The notes beneath the pieces are model-generated. The model was not told where the DNA came from. It was given only the letters and a program-made list of their open reading frames with translations, and made no database searches. Below are positions 1 to 6,914 of a DNA stretch of 6,914 bases, in pieces. The stretch covers positions 1 to 6,914 of the forward strand of contig JAEXJH010000540.1 in NCBI GenBank assembly GCA_023445955.1, read 5' to 3'. Position numbers and translations under genes: made by a program. How positions within the stretch are numbered: position 1 is the first letter of the stretch; each line of letters begins with the position of its first letter. Origin of the DNA: Pseudomonadota bacterium (GTDB lineage Bacteria > Pseudomonadota > Alphaproteobacteria > Caulobacterales > Caulobacteraceae).

Positions 1-70
1 GTGTTGGCGTCCGCGCGCCTGGCCGCGATCCTAGCAAGGGAGGACAAGCTAAGACCGCTTCATGCCCAGG

Positions 71-2893
71 CTAGAAGGTGTACCTCAGGCCCAGGATGAA
101 CTCGCGTCCGGTGTGGTGGTAGAACGAGGACCGGTCGGCGACGCTGTCGTTGAACTGGTCCTGGTACTCGTCGGTCAGGTTCACGCCTTCCAGCGACAGC
201 TTGAAGTGGTCGTTCAGCGTGTACTGGATCGAGGCGTCGACGTTCAGCGTCGCCTTGGTGCCGTCGGCGTTGGTGCCAGCTTCCGAACCCGGGATGCGGG
301 TCAGGTAGTTGTCGCGGTAGGCCGCCGAGGCGCGGGCGCTCCACTTGTTGTCCTCGTAATAGAGGGTGGCGTTGTAGGAGCTGCGCGACAGGCCCGTCAG
401 GTCGCCGGTGGCGATGACCGCGCCGGCCCCGTTCAGATACTGGATCTGCGACTTCACACCCGTGTAGTTCAGCAGCACGCCGGTGTGCTTCAGCGCGCCC
501 GGCAGGAAGCTGAAGGGCTGCTGATAGTTGATCTCGAAGCCCTTTAGCGTGCCCCCGGGGGTGTTGACCGGCGTGCTGAACTGCCATTGCGCCGAGGGGC
601 TGCAGCCGTTGGTCGTGCCGCAGGCGGCGATGGCCACGCTGTCGGGCAGGCCGAATGGGTTGCCGGTGAAGGTCGTGTTGGTCTGCAGCGTCTGGACGAG
701 GCTGTTGATGTCCTTCTTGAAGAGGGCCAGCGACAGCAGGGCCGACTTGGCGAAGTACCACTCGAACGACAGGTCGTAGGCCTTGGCGCGGAACGGATCG
801 AGGTTGGGGTTGCCGGCGCTGACCGAGCGGCCGGCGCCCGAGACGCTGACCGTGGCGCCCGGCGTCAGCGACCCCAGGTCCGGACGCGACATCACCTTGG
901 CCGCGCCAAAGCGGATCAGGAAGTTGTCGCGCGGTTCCAGCACCATGTTCAGAGACGGCAGGGTGTCGCTGTACTTGCGCGAAGCCGAGATCGCCAGCGG
1001 CGCGCCTGAGACATAGGTGTAGCCGTTCGAGGCCTGCTCGGTCTTCACATAGCGGACGCCGACATTGCCGCGGAACGGCCAGTCGCCGATCTGGGTGCGC
1101 CAGTCGGCCTGGACATAGCCGCCGCTGTCCTTTTCCTGGACGCTGCGATTGTTCCCCAGAGCTGGCTCCTTGCCCAGCTTGAACGTGCCGCCGTTGGCGG
1201 TCTGGTCGTAAAGACCCAGGACGTTGGCGGCCTTCAGCGTGTCGGGGATCAGGCTGTTGAAGCCGGCGAAATTGACCACCTGGCCGTAGGTCGACTTGTC
1301 GATCGCCACCAGGGCGGCCGGCACGGTCGGCTCGATATTGGTGCTGGTGCCGTTCGAACGACGATACTCGGTGGTCTCGAAGTCATACTTCTTGAACGAC
1401 GCGCCGGCCGACAGCTTGAAGATGCCGAGGTTGTCCCAGGAGCCGTCCAGCGAGGCGACGTCATAGGTGTTCACGGCCGACTGCGGGCGGATGCGGATCT
1501 GGGTCAGCGCCCAGGCGCTCGGGTCGGTCAGCTTGGCGTTGCCATAGCCGATTACCGGCAGGCGGCCCTGCGTGTAGTCGTACGAATAGCCCTGGATGTT
1601 GAACTGATCGAACTGGACGGTGGTCTGGATCGGGTTCTGGTGATCCGACTTGGAGTGGCCGATCAGGCCCTCGACCACGAGGTCGTCGGTGAAGTGGTGC
1701 TTACCCGACAGGCCGTATTGCGTGAACTTGGTGTCCAGCTTGTCGAAGCGGTCCTCGACCCGCAGGTCGACATTATTGAACACGCCCTTGGTCATGGTGT
1801 TGGTCGCGCTGTCGATGGTCGCCGAGACCACCTGGGTCTGGGCGATGCCGCACGCGTTGCTGACATTGGCGGCCGTACAGGCGCCGCCGACGCTGAAGGA
1901 TGGGGCCTCCAGGTACTGCTCCTCGCGCGTGCCCTTGAAGTCGGCATACAGCATGTCGAGGCTGATCTCGGTCTTGTCCGTCGGCGCGTATTGCAGCGAC
2001 AGCGTGCCGCCCAGGCGCTTCTGGTCGTCCTTGTAGATGTCGAAGCGCGGGAAGCGCGGGTGGAAGGCGGCGTTGTTGGCGGCCTCGGCCGGGTTCACGG
2101 TGGTCGGCAGGCCCGCGCCATTCGGCAGGGCGTTGAAGCCCGGCGAGAAGGCGTTGCCGGTCGCCCAGCGCACCGTCGAGGAGCCTTCGTCCAGCAGCTT
2201 GCGCTGCGAATAGGCCACTGACAGCAGGGCGCCGAACTTGCCGTCGCCCCAGGTGTTGCTGATCATGAACGCGCCGCGCGGGTTCTTCGACTTGGCCAGG
2301 TCGTTGTAGCCAAGCTGCGCCGAGCCCACCATCGTGAAGCCCTTGTAGTCGAAGGGCCGCGCCGTGCGCAGGTCGACGGTCGCGCCCAGCGAGCCTTCCT
2401 CGGTGTCGGCCGAGGCGGTCTTGCGCACGGTGATCGCGTTGAAGAGGTCCGAGGCGAAGACGTTGAAGTCGAACGAGCGGCCGCGGTTGGTGCCGCCCGA
2501 GGCGTCGGCCCCGCCGGCGGTCGTCAGGGCCTCCATGCCGTTGATGCGCACGCGGGTGAACTGGGGACCAAGACCCCGCACCGAGATCTGACGGCCTTCG
2601 CCGCCGTCACGCGCCAGGGCGACCCCGGGGATGCGCTGGATGGATTCCGAGAGGTTCAGGTCCGGGAACTTGCCGATGTCCTCGGCGAGGATGGAGTCGA
2701 CCGCGCCGGCTTCCGAGCGCTTGAGGTTCAGGGCCTTGTCCAGGCTGGAGCGGAAGCCGGTGACGATCACCTCGGTGACCGAGTTGTCTTCCGCCGGCGC
2801 GGACTGCTGGGCCGACGCGGCCCCCGCGAAGGCCAAAGCGACGGCCACAGCCGAGACGCTGGCCAGCCAAAGCTGGCGTTCCTTGGTACGCAT
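71..2893 (-). CDS. TonB-dependent outer-membrane receptor (TIGR01782-like, Xanthomonas/Caulobacter type)
   Basis: This is a complete 940-residue protein that imports a ligand across the outer membrane using TonB-ExbBD energy. Residues 1-28 form a signal peptide (basic MRTKER, a hydrophobic stretch, then ASA before QQ). A TonB-box-like TEVIVTG lies at 40-46. The plug covers about 55-180 and carries the family motifs EDIGKFPDLNLSESIQRIPG (71-90) and ISVRGLGPQFTRVRINGM (103-120). The rest is a 22-strand-type barrel with the late motifs SRPDLGSL (669-676), GNPNLDPFRAKAYDLSFEWY (694-713) and NLTDEYQDQF (905-914), ending in GLRYTF with the terminal Phe expected for barrel assembly. Length is normal for this family. 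The ATG is supported by a strong Shine-Dalgarno sequence 4 bases upstream. Receptors of this type in Caulobacter and Xanthomonas are often linked to plant-glycan or oligosaccharide uptake, and the enzyme gene upstream fits that. The ligand itself cannot be read from the sequence. Cys339/Cys348 and Cys758/Cys764 are close pairs that could form loop disulfides. Confidence 0.97.
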   Translation of the reverse strand: MRTKERQLWLASVSAVAVALAFAGAASAQQSAPAEDNSVTEVIVTGFRSSLDKALNLKRSEAGAVDSILAEDIGKFPDLNLSESIQRIPGVALARDGGEGRQISVRGLGPQFTRVRINGMEALTTAGGADASGGTNRGRSFDFNVFASDLFNAITVRKTASADTEEGSLGATVDLRTARPFDYKGFTMVGSAQLGYNDLAKSKNPRGAFMISNTWGDGKFGALLSVAYSQRKLLDEGSSTVRWATGNAFSPGFNALPNGAGLPTTVNPAEAANNAAFHPRFPRFDIYKDDQKRLGGTLSLQYAPTDKTEISLDMLYADFKGTREEQYLEAPSFSVGGACTAANVSNACGIAQTQVVSATIDSATNTMTKGVFNNVDLRVEDRFDKLDTKFTQYGLSGKHHFTDDLVVEGLIGHSKSDHQNPIQTTVQFDQFNIQGYSYDYTQGRLPVIGYGNAKLTDPSAWALTQIRIRPQSAVNTYDVASLDGSWDNLGIFKLSAGASFKKYDFETTEYRRSNGTSTNIEPTVPAALVAIDKSTYGQVVNFAGFNSLIPDTLKAANVLGLYDQTANGGTFKLGKEPALGNNRSVQEKDSGGYVQADWRTQIGDWPFRGNVGVRYVKTEQASNGYTYVSGAPLAISASRKYSDTLPSLNMVLEPRDNFLIRFGAAKVMSRPDLGSLTPGATVSVSGAGRSVSAGNPNLDPFRAKAYDLSFEWYFAKSALLSLALFKKDINSLVQTLQTNTTFTGNPFGLPDSVAIAACGTTNGCSPSAQWQFSTPVNTPGGTLKGFEINYQQPFSFLPGALKHTGVLLNYTGVKSQIQYLNGAGAVIATGDLTGLSRSSYNATLYYEDNKWSARASAAYRDNYLTRIPGSEAGTNADGTKATLNVDASIQYTLNDHFKLSLEGVNLTDEYQDQFNDSVADRSSFYHHTGREFILGLRYTF

Positions 2894-2896
2894 AAT

Positions 2897-2904
2897 CCCT
2901 CCCC
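2897..2904 (-). promoter_or_regulatory. Strong ribosome binding site of the receptor gene
   Basis: On the minus strand GGGGAGGG precedes ATT and the ATG at 2893. The core GGAGG sits 4 bases from the start codon, a slightly short but effective spacing. It fixes the receptor start at 2893 and contrasts with the small gene upstream, which has no comparable site. Confidence 0.85.
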
Positions 2905-2936
2905 TGTCGGGCTCCCGAATTTTCTTGTTGTCGGGC
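2905..2936 (-). promoter_or_regulatory. Leader repeat pair GCCCGACA with a shared complementary TCGGG
   Basis: Read in mRNA sense, GCCCGACA occurs at 2936-2929 and again at 2912-2905, exactly 24 bases apart, and TCGGG lies between them at 2918-2914. TCGGG can pair with the first CCCGA (5-bp stem, 12-base loop) or, as TCGG, with the second CCGA (4-base GAGC loop). The two pairings are mutually exclusive. The second one would end directly next to the Shine-Dalgarno sequence. The 24-base spacing could instead reflect two half-sites for a DNA-binding protein. Short GC-rich repeats arise by chance in such genomes, so this is a candidate only. Confidence 0.3.
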
Positions 2937-2958
2937 GCCTTTGACGCCTCACAGGGAG

Positions 2959-2987
2959 ACTAGGATTGGGATGTCCAGCGGGGCCAA
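2959..2987 (-). promoter_or_regulatory. Weak sigma-70-like promoter candidate for the receptor gene
   Basis: On the minus strand TTGGCC (2987-2982, 4 of 6 matches to TTGACA) is followed after 17 bases by CCTAGT (2964-2959, 3 of 6 matches to TATAAT). Transcription would start near 2950, leaving a leader of about 55-60 bases that contains the repeat pair. Spacing is ideal but the -10 is poor, and it does not match the Caulobacter housekeeping -10 (GCTANAWC) well. The receptor may therefore have its own promoter or simply be read from the upstream genes. Confidence 0.25.
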
Positions 2988-3027
2988 TGCCGTGTTGGAA
3001 CGCCGTTATGCTGGTTCGGCATGAGCT

Positions 3028-3234
3028 CTATGCGGCTTCGCGGCGCTCCAGAAGCGCATAGCGCGCCAGGATGCGGTCGAGCGTGACTCGCTTGATCGGC
3101 TTGGCGTCGCGCAGCTTGTTCCAGGTGGTCTCGCTGATCGCATAGCAGTCGAAGATGCGCTCGCGCGTCACGGCGGGAAGCCGTGCGCGCAAGCTCTGGA
3201 AGGTCTCGCGAGAGACTGTGACGGTTTCGGCCAT
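3028..3234 (-). CDS. Small helix-turn-helix protein (Cro/C1-like), probably coupled to the upstream gene
   Basis: This is a 68-residue basic protein. Its pattern fits four short helices: about 8-19 (SRETFQSLRARL), 22-31 (VTRERIFDCY), 33-44 (ISETTWNKLRDA) and 49-65. The segment ISETTWNKLRDAKPIKRVTL resembles the recognition helix and following turn of Cro/C1-type domains (compare the general pattern I-S-x-x-T-W/L-x-K-L-R-x-G-K). DNA binding is inferred from this resemblance; I do not recognise a named family. There is no signal peptide, so it should be cytoplasmic, unlike the two proteins flanking it. I chose the ATG at 3234 because a longer reading from 3324 would add 30 residues that only shadow the large gene. 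The start lies 5 bases after the large gene's stop with no GGAGG-like site, which suggests termination-reinitiation coupling. It could regulate this locus. It could also be a toxin-antitoxin-like remnant or an unrelated conserved small protein, though no partner toxin is seen. Confidence 0.72.
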   Translation of the reverse strand: MAETVTVSRETFQSLRARLPAVTRERIFDCYAISETTWNKLRDAKPIKRVTLDRILARYALLERREAA

Positions 3235-3239
3235 GGCGG

Positions 3240-6200
3240 TCAGGGCTTGGCGACGACGAGGTTGTTGAGCTGGGTGATCTCGGCCCCTTCGACCTTGATG
3301 CGGACGCGGTAGCCGGCCTTCCACTCGCCCTTCAGCGCGACCTTGGCGGTCTTGGGCTTCAAGTCCAGTGGCGCGGCCAGGCCCGGGACGGCGGCGCGGG
3401 CCAGCTCCTTGCCCTGCCCGTCCTCCAGGATCACGACGCTGGCCGGCGCGGGCTGGGCGCCCAGGCTGTGGACCGTGACGTCGATGCCGCCGCCCTTGCG
3501 GGCCTTGATGTCATCGACACCAATGCCCAGGTCGAAGCGCTTGGCCGGCGGCGCGGCGGGGGTCGTGAGCGTGAATTCCCAGGTCGTGGTCTTGCCAGGA
3601 ACGAAGGTCACGTCGAGGCCGGCGGTGCGCTCGAAGGCGACCTCGGCGGCGGGATCGGCGGCGCCATCCACCGTCCGGACCACCTTCCACTGGCCAGCCG
3701 AGACGTCCCAGCCGGTCATCACCGCGTGCAGCGGCTTGTCGGTCAGGTTGAAGCCCGTGACCTTGAAGCTCTTCTCGCCCGTGCCGGTGACCAGGATGCC
3801 GACATCCTCGGCCGCCGTCGGCGTGTCGAAGCGCCAGCTGACCAGGTGGCCGGGGACCAGCTGATTGCGGCGCAGGGCCATGCCGCCCAGGCGGGTGCGC
3901 TGCAGGGTGTCGCTGAAGAGCTCCACGCGGTCCGACCACCAGTGGGCGTCGGTCATCATCCACATGCGCTGCTCGGCGGTGACGACCTCGTCGTGGAAGA
4001 CCTTCTCCAGGTACTTGGCATCCCCGCTGGTCTTCCAGGCCTGGTACAGCGTGTAGGCGTCGTCCGCGCCAGCGTCTGCGTCGGCCTTCAGCTTGGCGCC
4101 CCAGCTGTCGCGCATGCCCAGCTTGTCGACGACGTCGGCGTTCAGCTCATCGAGGTCGGCCAGCTTGCCCTTGACCATCTCGCCCTTCAGCGGGCGCAGG
4201 TACTTCTCGTCGCCGGTCCAGCGCCACGCGGCCCAGAACAGCTGGGCGGTCGAGACATTGCCCCGCGCGCCGGCCGCCAGTTCGCCGCGGCTCTCGCCGG
4301 TCGCCGCGTGGATGTCCTCCGGATAGGCCCAGGAGCCGTCGGGGCGCTGCTTGCCGTGGGCCATGTGGCCGTCGGCCAGGTCGACGACCAGCTTCTTGAT
4401 GGTCGGGTCGTCGTTGAAGTCGGCCAGGACGATGCCAGGGTGCAGGATCAGGTACGAGTACGGATGCGACCAGCCCCAGGGTCCGTCGCGCGACACGTCG
4501 GTGGCCGAGAAGAACCGGCTGATTACGTGGGTGTGGCCGTCCTCGGCCTTCTGCATGACGGTCGGATAGGCCCGCGCCGTCTCCATCAGCCGCTCGACGA
4601 CCTTGGGATCGCCATAGCCGGTGTACATGGCCTCGGACTTGGCGTTGATCGCCTCCTCGTACGAGTGCAGCTCGTCGGTCTTGATCTTGCCCAGGCCGTT
4701 CGGGAGCATGTCGTTCTTGTAGGCCGCGTCGACCAGGGCGTTCAGCGAGGCGGTGACCTTGTCGGGGATGTCGCCCATCAGGGCCAGGGGCGGCCACTGC
4801 TGGGTCAGGTCGTCATCGTCCGAGATCCCGCCGCCGAAGTCGCCGTAAGCGACCTGGCGGTTGTCGATCCACCATTCGATGAACTTACGGACCCGCTTGA
4901 GGTCTTCCGTCTGCAGGAAGGCCCAGGCCGGGACGCCGGCCGGCGTCGCCGGGACTGTGACCGGCACGCCGGGTTGCTCGGGATTGAGCTCGGCCCACAT
5001 CTCGCGACCATGCTGGTTCTTAGGGTCGATCCGCAGCAGGTCCGACAGCTCCAGGTCCAGGCGCGCATAGCGGGCCAGGCGCTTGGAGACGTCGTGCTCT
5101 TCGACCAGGAAGGCCAGGTTGTCGCGCGCCTGGGCCAGGCGGTCAGCCACGTGCTCGGCCTTGGCGTCCTCGGCGGGCTTGAACTTCAGGCGGACGTTCA
5201 TGCCGTCCAGCTGGCGGGCGTCGAAGTCGGCTCCTGCCCCGGCGATGGTGATCAGCAGGCTCTTGCCCGGCATGATCATGCGGTCACGGGTGTCGAGGAA
5301 CACGGTCCGCGCCTCCCCCGGCTTGACCGAGACATTGATGTCCAGCAGGTCGCGACCCGGCCACAGCGGGTCCTTGACCTTGATGTTCAGCGGGAAGAGG
5401 CCGCTCGCCAGCGGCGCGACCTTCAGGGCCGGGATATCGATGGCGACGCCGTCGAGGCCGGCGTCCATGCCCTGCCAGCCGTACTGGAACTTGCTGACCG
5501 GACCGGCGGCGCGGGTCTGGCGGAAGTCGGCCGGGATCAGGATGTGGGCGATCGGCAGGCTCGGGCCAGCCTCAACCTTGCGCGGCGAGGCCGGGGCCTT
5601 GGCCGGCAGGGCCGCGACCATGGTCCGCTCGCCGGCGGCGAAGCGGCCCTTCACGAAGGCGGTCAGTTCGTCCAGCGACGGATAGACGCCAACGTCGGCG
5701 TCCAGCTTGACCTTGTAGCTTAGAGTCGTCTCGTCCGGCTCGGGGCCGCCGACCACGAAGTACGCGCCCAGTTCCTGGATCGGGGTCTCCTGGACCACGT
5801 TCTCGAACTTCAGCTGGCCGCCGGTGCGAGCGGTGAACTGGTTCAGGGTGCGCAGCTCGCCTTGCGCGCGCTTGATCACCAGCTTGTCGGGGCCGGTCAG
5901 CGCGCCATAGGCCGCGCCCTGGAACTCCAGGCGGTTCCATGGCTCGTTCGGCAGGGTGAAGGTGATGGCCTTGCCGCCCTCGGTATAGACGTTCCAGTCG
6001 GGCAGCTCGAAATAGTCGTGGCGGCCCGGCAGCTTGGAGCGGTTGTAGACGCCCGGCCAAGTGGTCTCAGCGATGCCGTCCGAGCCCAGGCTCATGCGTT
6101 CCTTCAGGTCGAACTGGTCGGTGAACTCGACCTTGCGGATGCGGGTCGCGGCGTCGGCCAGGTACGGCGGCGGATCGGTCGGGCGGTTCCAGCCATAGCG

Positions 6201-6914
6201 GTAGAGCCAGGCCTTCATGTCCGGCGCGGGCGCGGCGCTGGCCGGCTCCTTGCCAGCGGCCAGACCGGCGACGTCGGCGTCGTTCAGGGCGCGGTCGTAG
6301 ATGCGGATGTCGTCGACATCGCCGCCGCGGATGAACTGATACGCGCTCTGCACCTGGTGCGGCGAAACCACTCGGCTGTGCGGGCCGAACTGGTCGAGGC
6401 CGGCGTCCAGCGCGGCGACCTGGGCCTTCGAGGCCACCGGCTTGCCGTCGATATAGAGCGCGACGCCCTTGGCCTCGTCCCAGCTGAAGGTGACCAGCAC
6501 CCACTGGTCGGGCTTTGGCGCGGCCTGGGTCGTCGAGACCCGCACGCGCGACAGGTTGTCGTCCGTGACGAAGGCGTCGAAGCCCTTGCCGTTCCAGTCG
6601 ATGCGCAGCCAGGTCATGTCCCAGCTGGTGTGGTCGGCGTAGCCGACGCGGAACAGCGGGAACGGCGTGGTCCCGACCGGATCGCGGGCCCGCCAGTAGA
6701 AGCTGAGCGTGCCGCGCTGGGCGTAGATGTTGCCCGGGGCCATCCAGCTCAGCACCTGCTCGCTGGAGGCCTCGATATAGGCGCCGTGGACGGGATCGGT
6801 CTTGAGCTTGACCTTGTCGGCGAAGTTCGGCGTCGCCTCCCCGGCCGCCACGTCCGCCTTCAGGCCCTTGTCGCCCGTGAGGTGGAACAAAAGGCCGTCG
6901 GCCCTGCCGATGGT
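3240..6914 (-). CDS. Large LamG-domain protein with an alpha/alpha-toroid-like region; candidate polysaccharide-degrading enzyme (5' end missing)
   Basis: The frame stays open to the window edge. The TTG at 6890 is internal, since eight more sense codons (TIGRADGL) precede it, so the true start lies outside. Numbering here is from that TTG (1216 residues). Residues 1-212 form a LamG/concanavalin-like jellyroll (GTLSFYWRARD at 60-70, WVLVTFSWDEAKGVALYIDG at 130-149, DVDDIRIYDRALND at 191-204). Residues 225-425 and 445-575 are beta-rich and unassigned. About 576-1005 is mostly helical with Trp/Tyr/His/Asp clusters like those of alpha/alpha-toroid lyases and glycosidases: GDFGGGISDDDD (683-694), SYEEAIN (743-749), GHTH (785-788), WSHPYSYLILHP (807-818) and RPDGSWAYPED (849-859). 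Residues 1015-1112 form a beta-sandwich and 1117-1216 a CARDB/Ig-like domain. This architecture is typical of exported glycan-active proteins; the signal peptide would lie just outside the window. I cannot assign a CAZy family or substrate. A purely structural or binding role remains possible. Confidence 0.9.
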   Translation of the reverse strand, partial: TIGRADGLLFHLTGDKGLKADVAAGEATPNFADKVKLKTDPVHGAYIEASSEQVLSWMAPGNIYAQRGTLSFYWRARDPVGTTPFPLFRVGYADHTSWDMTWLRIDWNGKGFDAFVTDDNLSRVRVSTTQAAPKPDQWVLVTFSWDEAKGVALYIDGKPVASKAQVAALDAGLDQFGPHSRVVSPHQVQSAYQFIRGGDVDDIRIYDRALNDADVAGLAAGKEPASAAPAPDMKAWLYRYGWNRPTDPPPYLADAATRIRKVEFTDQFDLKERMSLGSDGIAETTWPGVYNRSKLPGRHDYFELPDWNVYTEGGKAITFTLPNEPWNRLEFQGAAYGALTGPDKLVIKRAQGELRTLNQFTARTGGQLKFENVVQETPIQELGAYFVVGGPEPDETTLSYKVKLDADVGVYPSLDELTAFVKGRFAAGERTMVAALPAKAPASPRKVEAGPSLPIAHILIPADFRQTRAAGPVSKFQYGWQGMDAGLDGVAIDIPALKVAPLASGLFPLNIKVKDPLWPGRDLLDINVSVKPGEARTVFLDTRDRMIMPGKSLLITIAGAGADFDARQLDGMNVRLKFKPAEDAKAEHVADRLAQARDNLAFLVEEHDVSKRLARYARLDLELSDLLRIDPKNQHGREMWAELNPEQPGVPVTVPATPAGVPAWAFLQTEDLKRVRKFIEWWIDNRQVAYGDFGGGISDDDDLTQQWPPLALMGDIPDKVTASLNALVDAAYKNDMLPNGLGKIKTDELHSYEEAINAKSEAMYTGYGDPKVVERLMETARAYPTVMQKAEDGHTHVISRFFSATDVSRDGPWGWSHPYSYLILHPGIVLADFNDDPTIKKLVVDLADGHMAHGKQRPDGSWAYPEDIHAATGESRGELAAGARGNVSTAQLFWAAWRWTGDEKYLRPLKGEMVKGKLADLDELNADVVDKLGMRDSWGAKLKADADAGADDAYTLYQAWKTSGDAKYLEKVFHDEVVTAEQRMWMMTDAHWWSDRVELFSDTLQRTRLGGMALRRNQLVPGHLVSWRFDTPTAAEDVGILVTGTGEKSFKVTGFNLTDKPLHAVMTGWDVSAGQWKVVRTVDGAADPAAEVAFERTAGLDVTFVPGKTTTWEFTLTTPAAPPAKRFDLGIGVDDIKARKGGGIDVTVHSLGAQPAPASVVILEDGQGKELARAAVPGLAAPLDLKPKTAKVALKGEWKAGYRVRIKVEGAEITQLNNLVVAKP

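Larger units (their letters stand above)
2894..3027. other. Spacer between the small HTH gene and the receptor gene
   Basis: This 134-base stretch is the only sizeable non-coding region. It holds the receptor's ribosome binding site, the leader repeat pair and a weak promoter candidate. It also has a 6-base inverted repeat, ATGCCG at 2987-2992 and CGGCAT at 3017-3022, with 24 bases between the arms. No GC-rich hairpin followed by a T run is seen on the minus strand, so there is no evident intrinsic terminator after the small gene and read-through into the receptor gene is possible. Confidence 0.6.

Noticed and set aside
18..70. Possible terminator after the receptor gene (CCTGG/CCAGG arms at 18-22 and 66-70; TAGC/GCTA arms at 32-35 and 48-51)
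   Set aside because: The stems are only 4-5 bp with loops of 12 to over 40 bases, and no T run follows on the minus strand.
62..547. Plus-strand open frame opposite the receptor C-terminus, with GGGAGG at 38-43 upstream
   Set aside because: The purine-rich site is about 18 bases from the ATG, too far to act, and the product is a shadow of the receptor barrel with no recognisable features.
2987..3022. Inverted repeat ATGCCG/CGGCAT as an operator or terminator
   Set aside because: Six-base arms separated by 24 bases are weak and expected by chance in GC-rich DNA; no T run follows. It is recorded only as part of the spacer.
3235..3324. N-terminal extension of the small HTH gene to 3324
   Set aside because: The added 30 residues (Arg/Gln/Pro rich) lie wholly inside the large gene and read as an out-of-frame shadow; the ATG at 3234 gives a compact domain.
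3468..5723. A 751-codon open frame on the plus strand, antisense to the large LamG gene
   Set aside because: Its translation is low-complexity (Val, Gly, Arg, Leu, Asp, Gln rich) with no domain pattern. High-GC genes with G/C at third positions often keep an antisense frame open. The minus-strand frame has clear domains.
1..6914. tRNA, rRNA, CRISPR array, insertion sequence or prophage elements
   Set aside because: Reading both strands showed no regularly spaced repeats, cloverleaf-like sequence, transposase frame or terminal inverted repeats; almost all of the window is accounted for by three coding regions.

Overview
The window is GC-rich and densely coding, with every supported gene on the minus strand. 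The high GC and a TonB-dependent receptor of the Xanthomonas/Caulobacter type (TIGR01782-like) suggest an alphaproteobacterium of the Caulobacter/Phenylobacterium kind. This placement is an inference from sequence style, not from a database match.

Layout in the direction of transcription (right to left): (1) 6914-3240, a very large, probably exported multidomain protein whose 5' end lies beyond the window. It has an N-terminal LamG/concanavalin-like jellyroll, two further beta-rich regions, a long helical region resembling the alpha/alpha toroids of polysaccharide lyases and glycosidases, and beta-sandwich domains at the C-terminus. (2) 3234-3028, a 68-residue protein that looks like a minimal Cro/C1-type helix-turn-helix. 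Its ATG lies 5 bases after the stop of the large gene, with no good ribosome binding site, so it is probably translationally coupled. (3) 3027-2894, a 134-base spacer that is the leader of the next gene, with a weak promoter candidate, a repeated 8-mer that can pair with a shared complement, and a strong Shine-Dalgarno sequence. (4) 2893-71, a complete 940-residue TonB-dependent outer-membrane receptor with signal peptide, TonB box, plug and barrel ending in Phe. Bases 1-70 hold the 3' flank of the receptor gene; I see no gene or convincing terminator there.

Taken together this reads as a small carbohydrate-utilisation locus. A large secreted or periplasmic candidate polysaccharide-degrading enzyme acts on a glycan, the TonB-dependent receptor imports the fragments across the outer membrane, and a tiny DNA-binding protein made with the enzyme may regulate one or both. 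The receptor family and the gene arrangement are solid. The enzyme's activity, its substrate and the regulator's target are not visible in the sequence. The least described parts are the uncharacterised helical domain of the large protein and the coupled mini-HTH protein.
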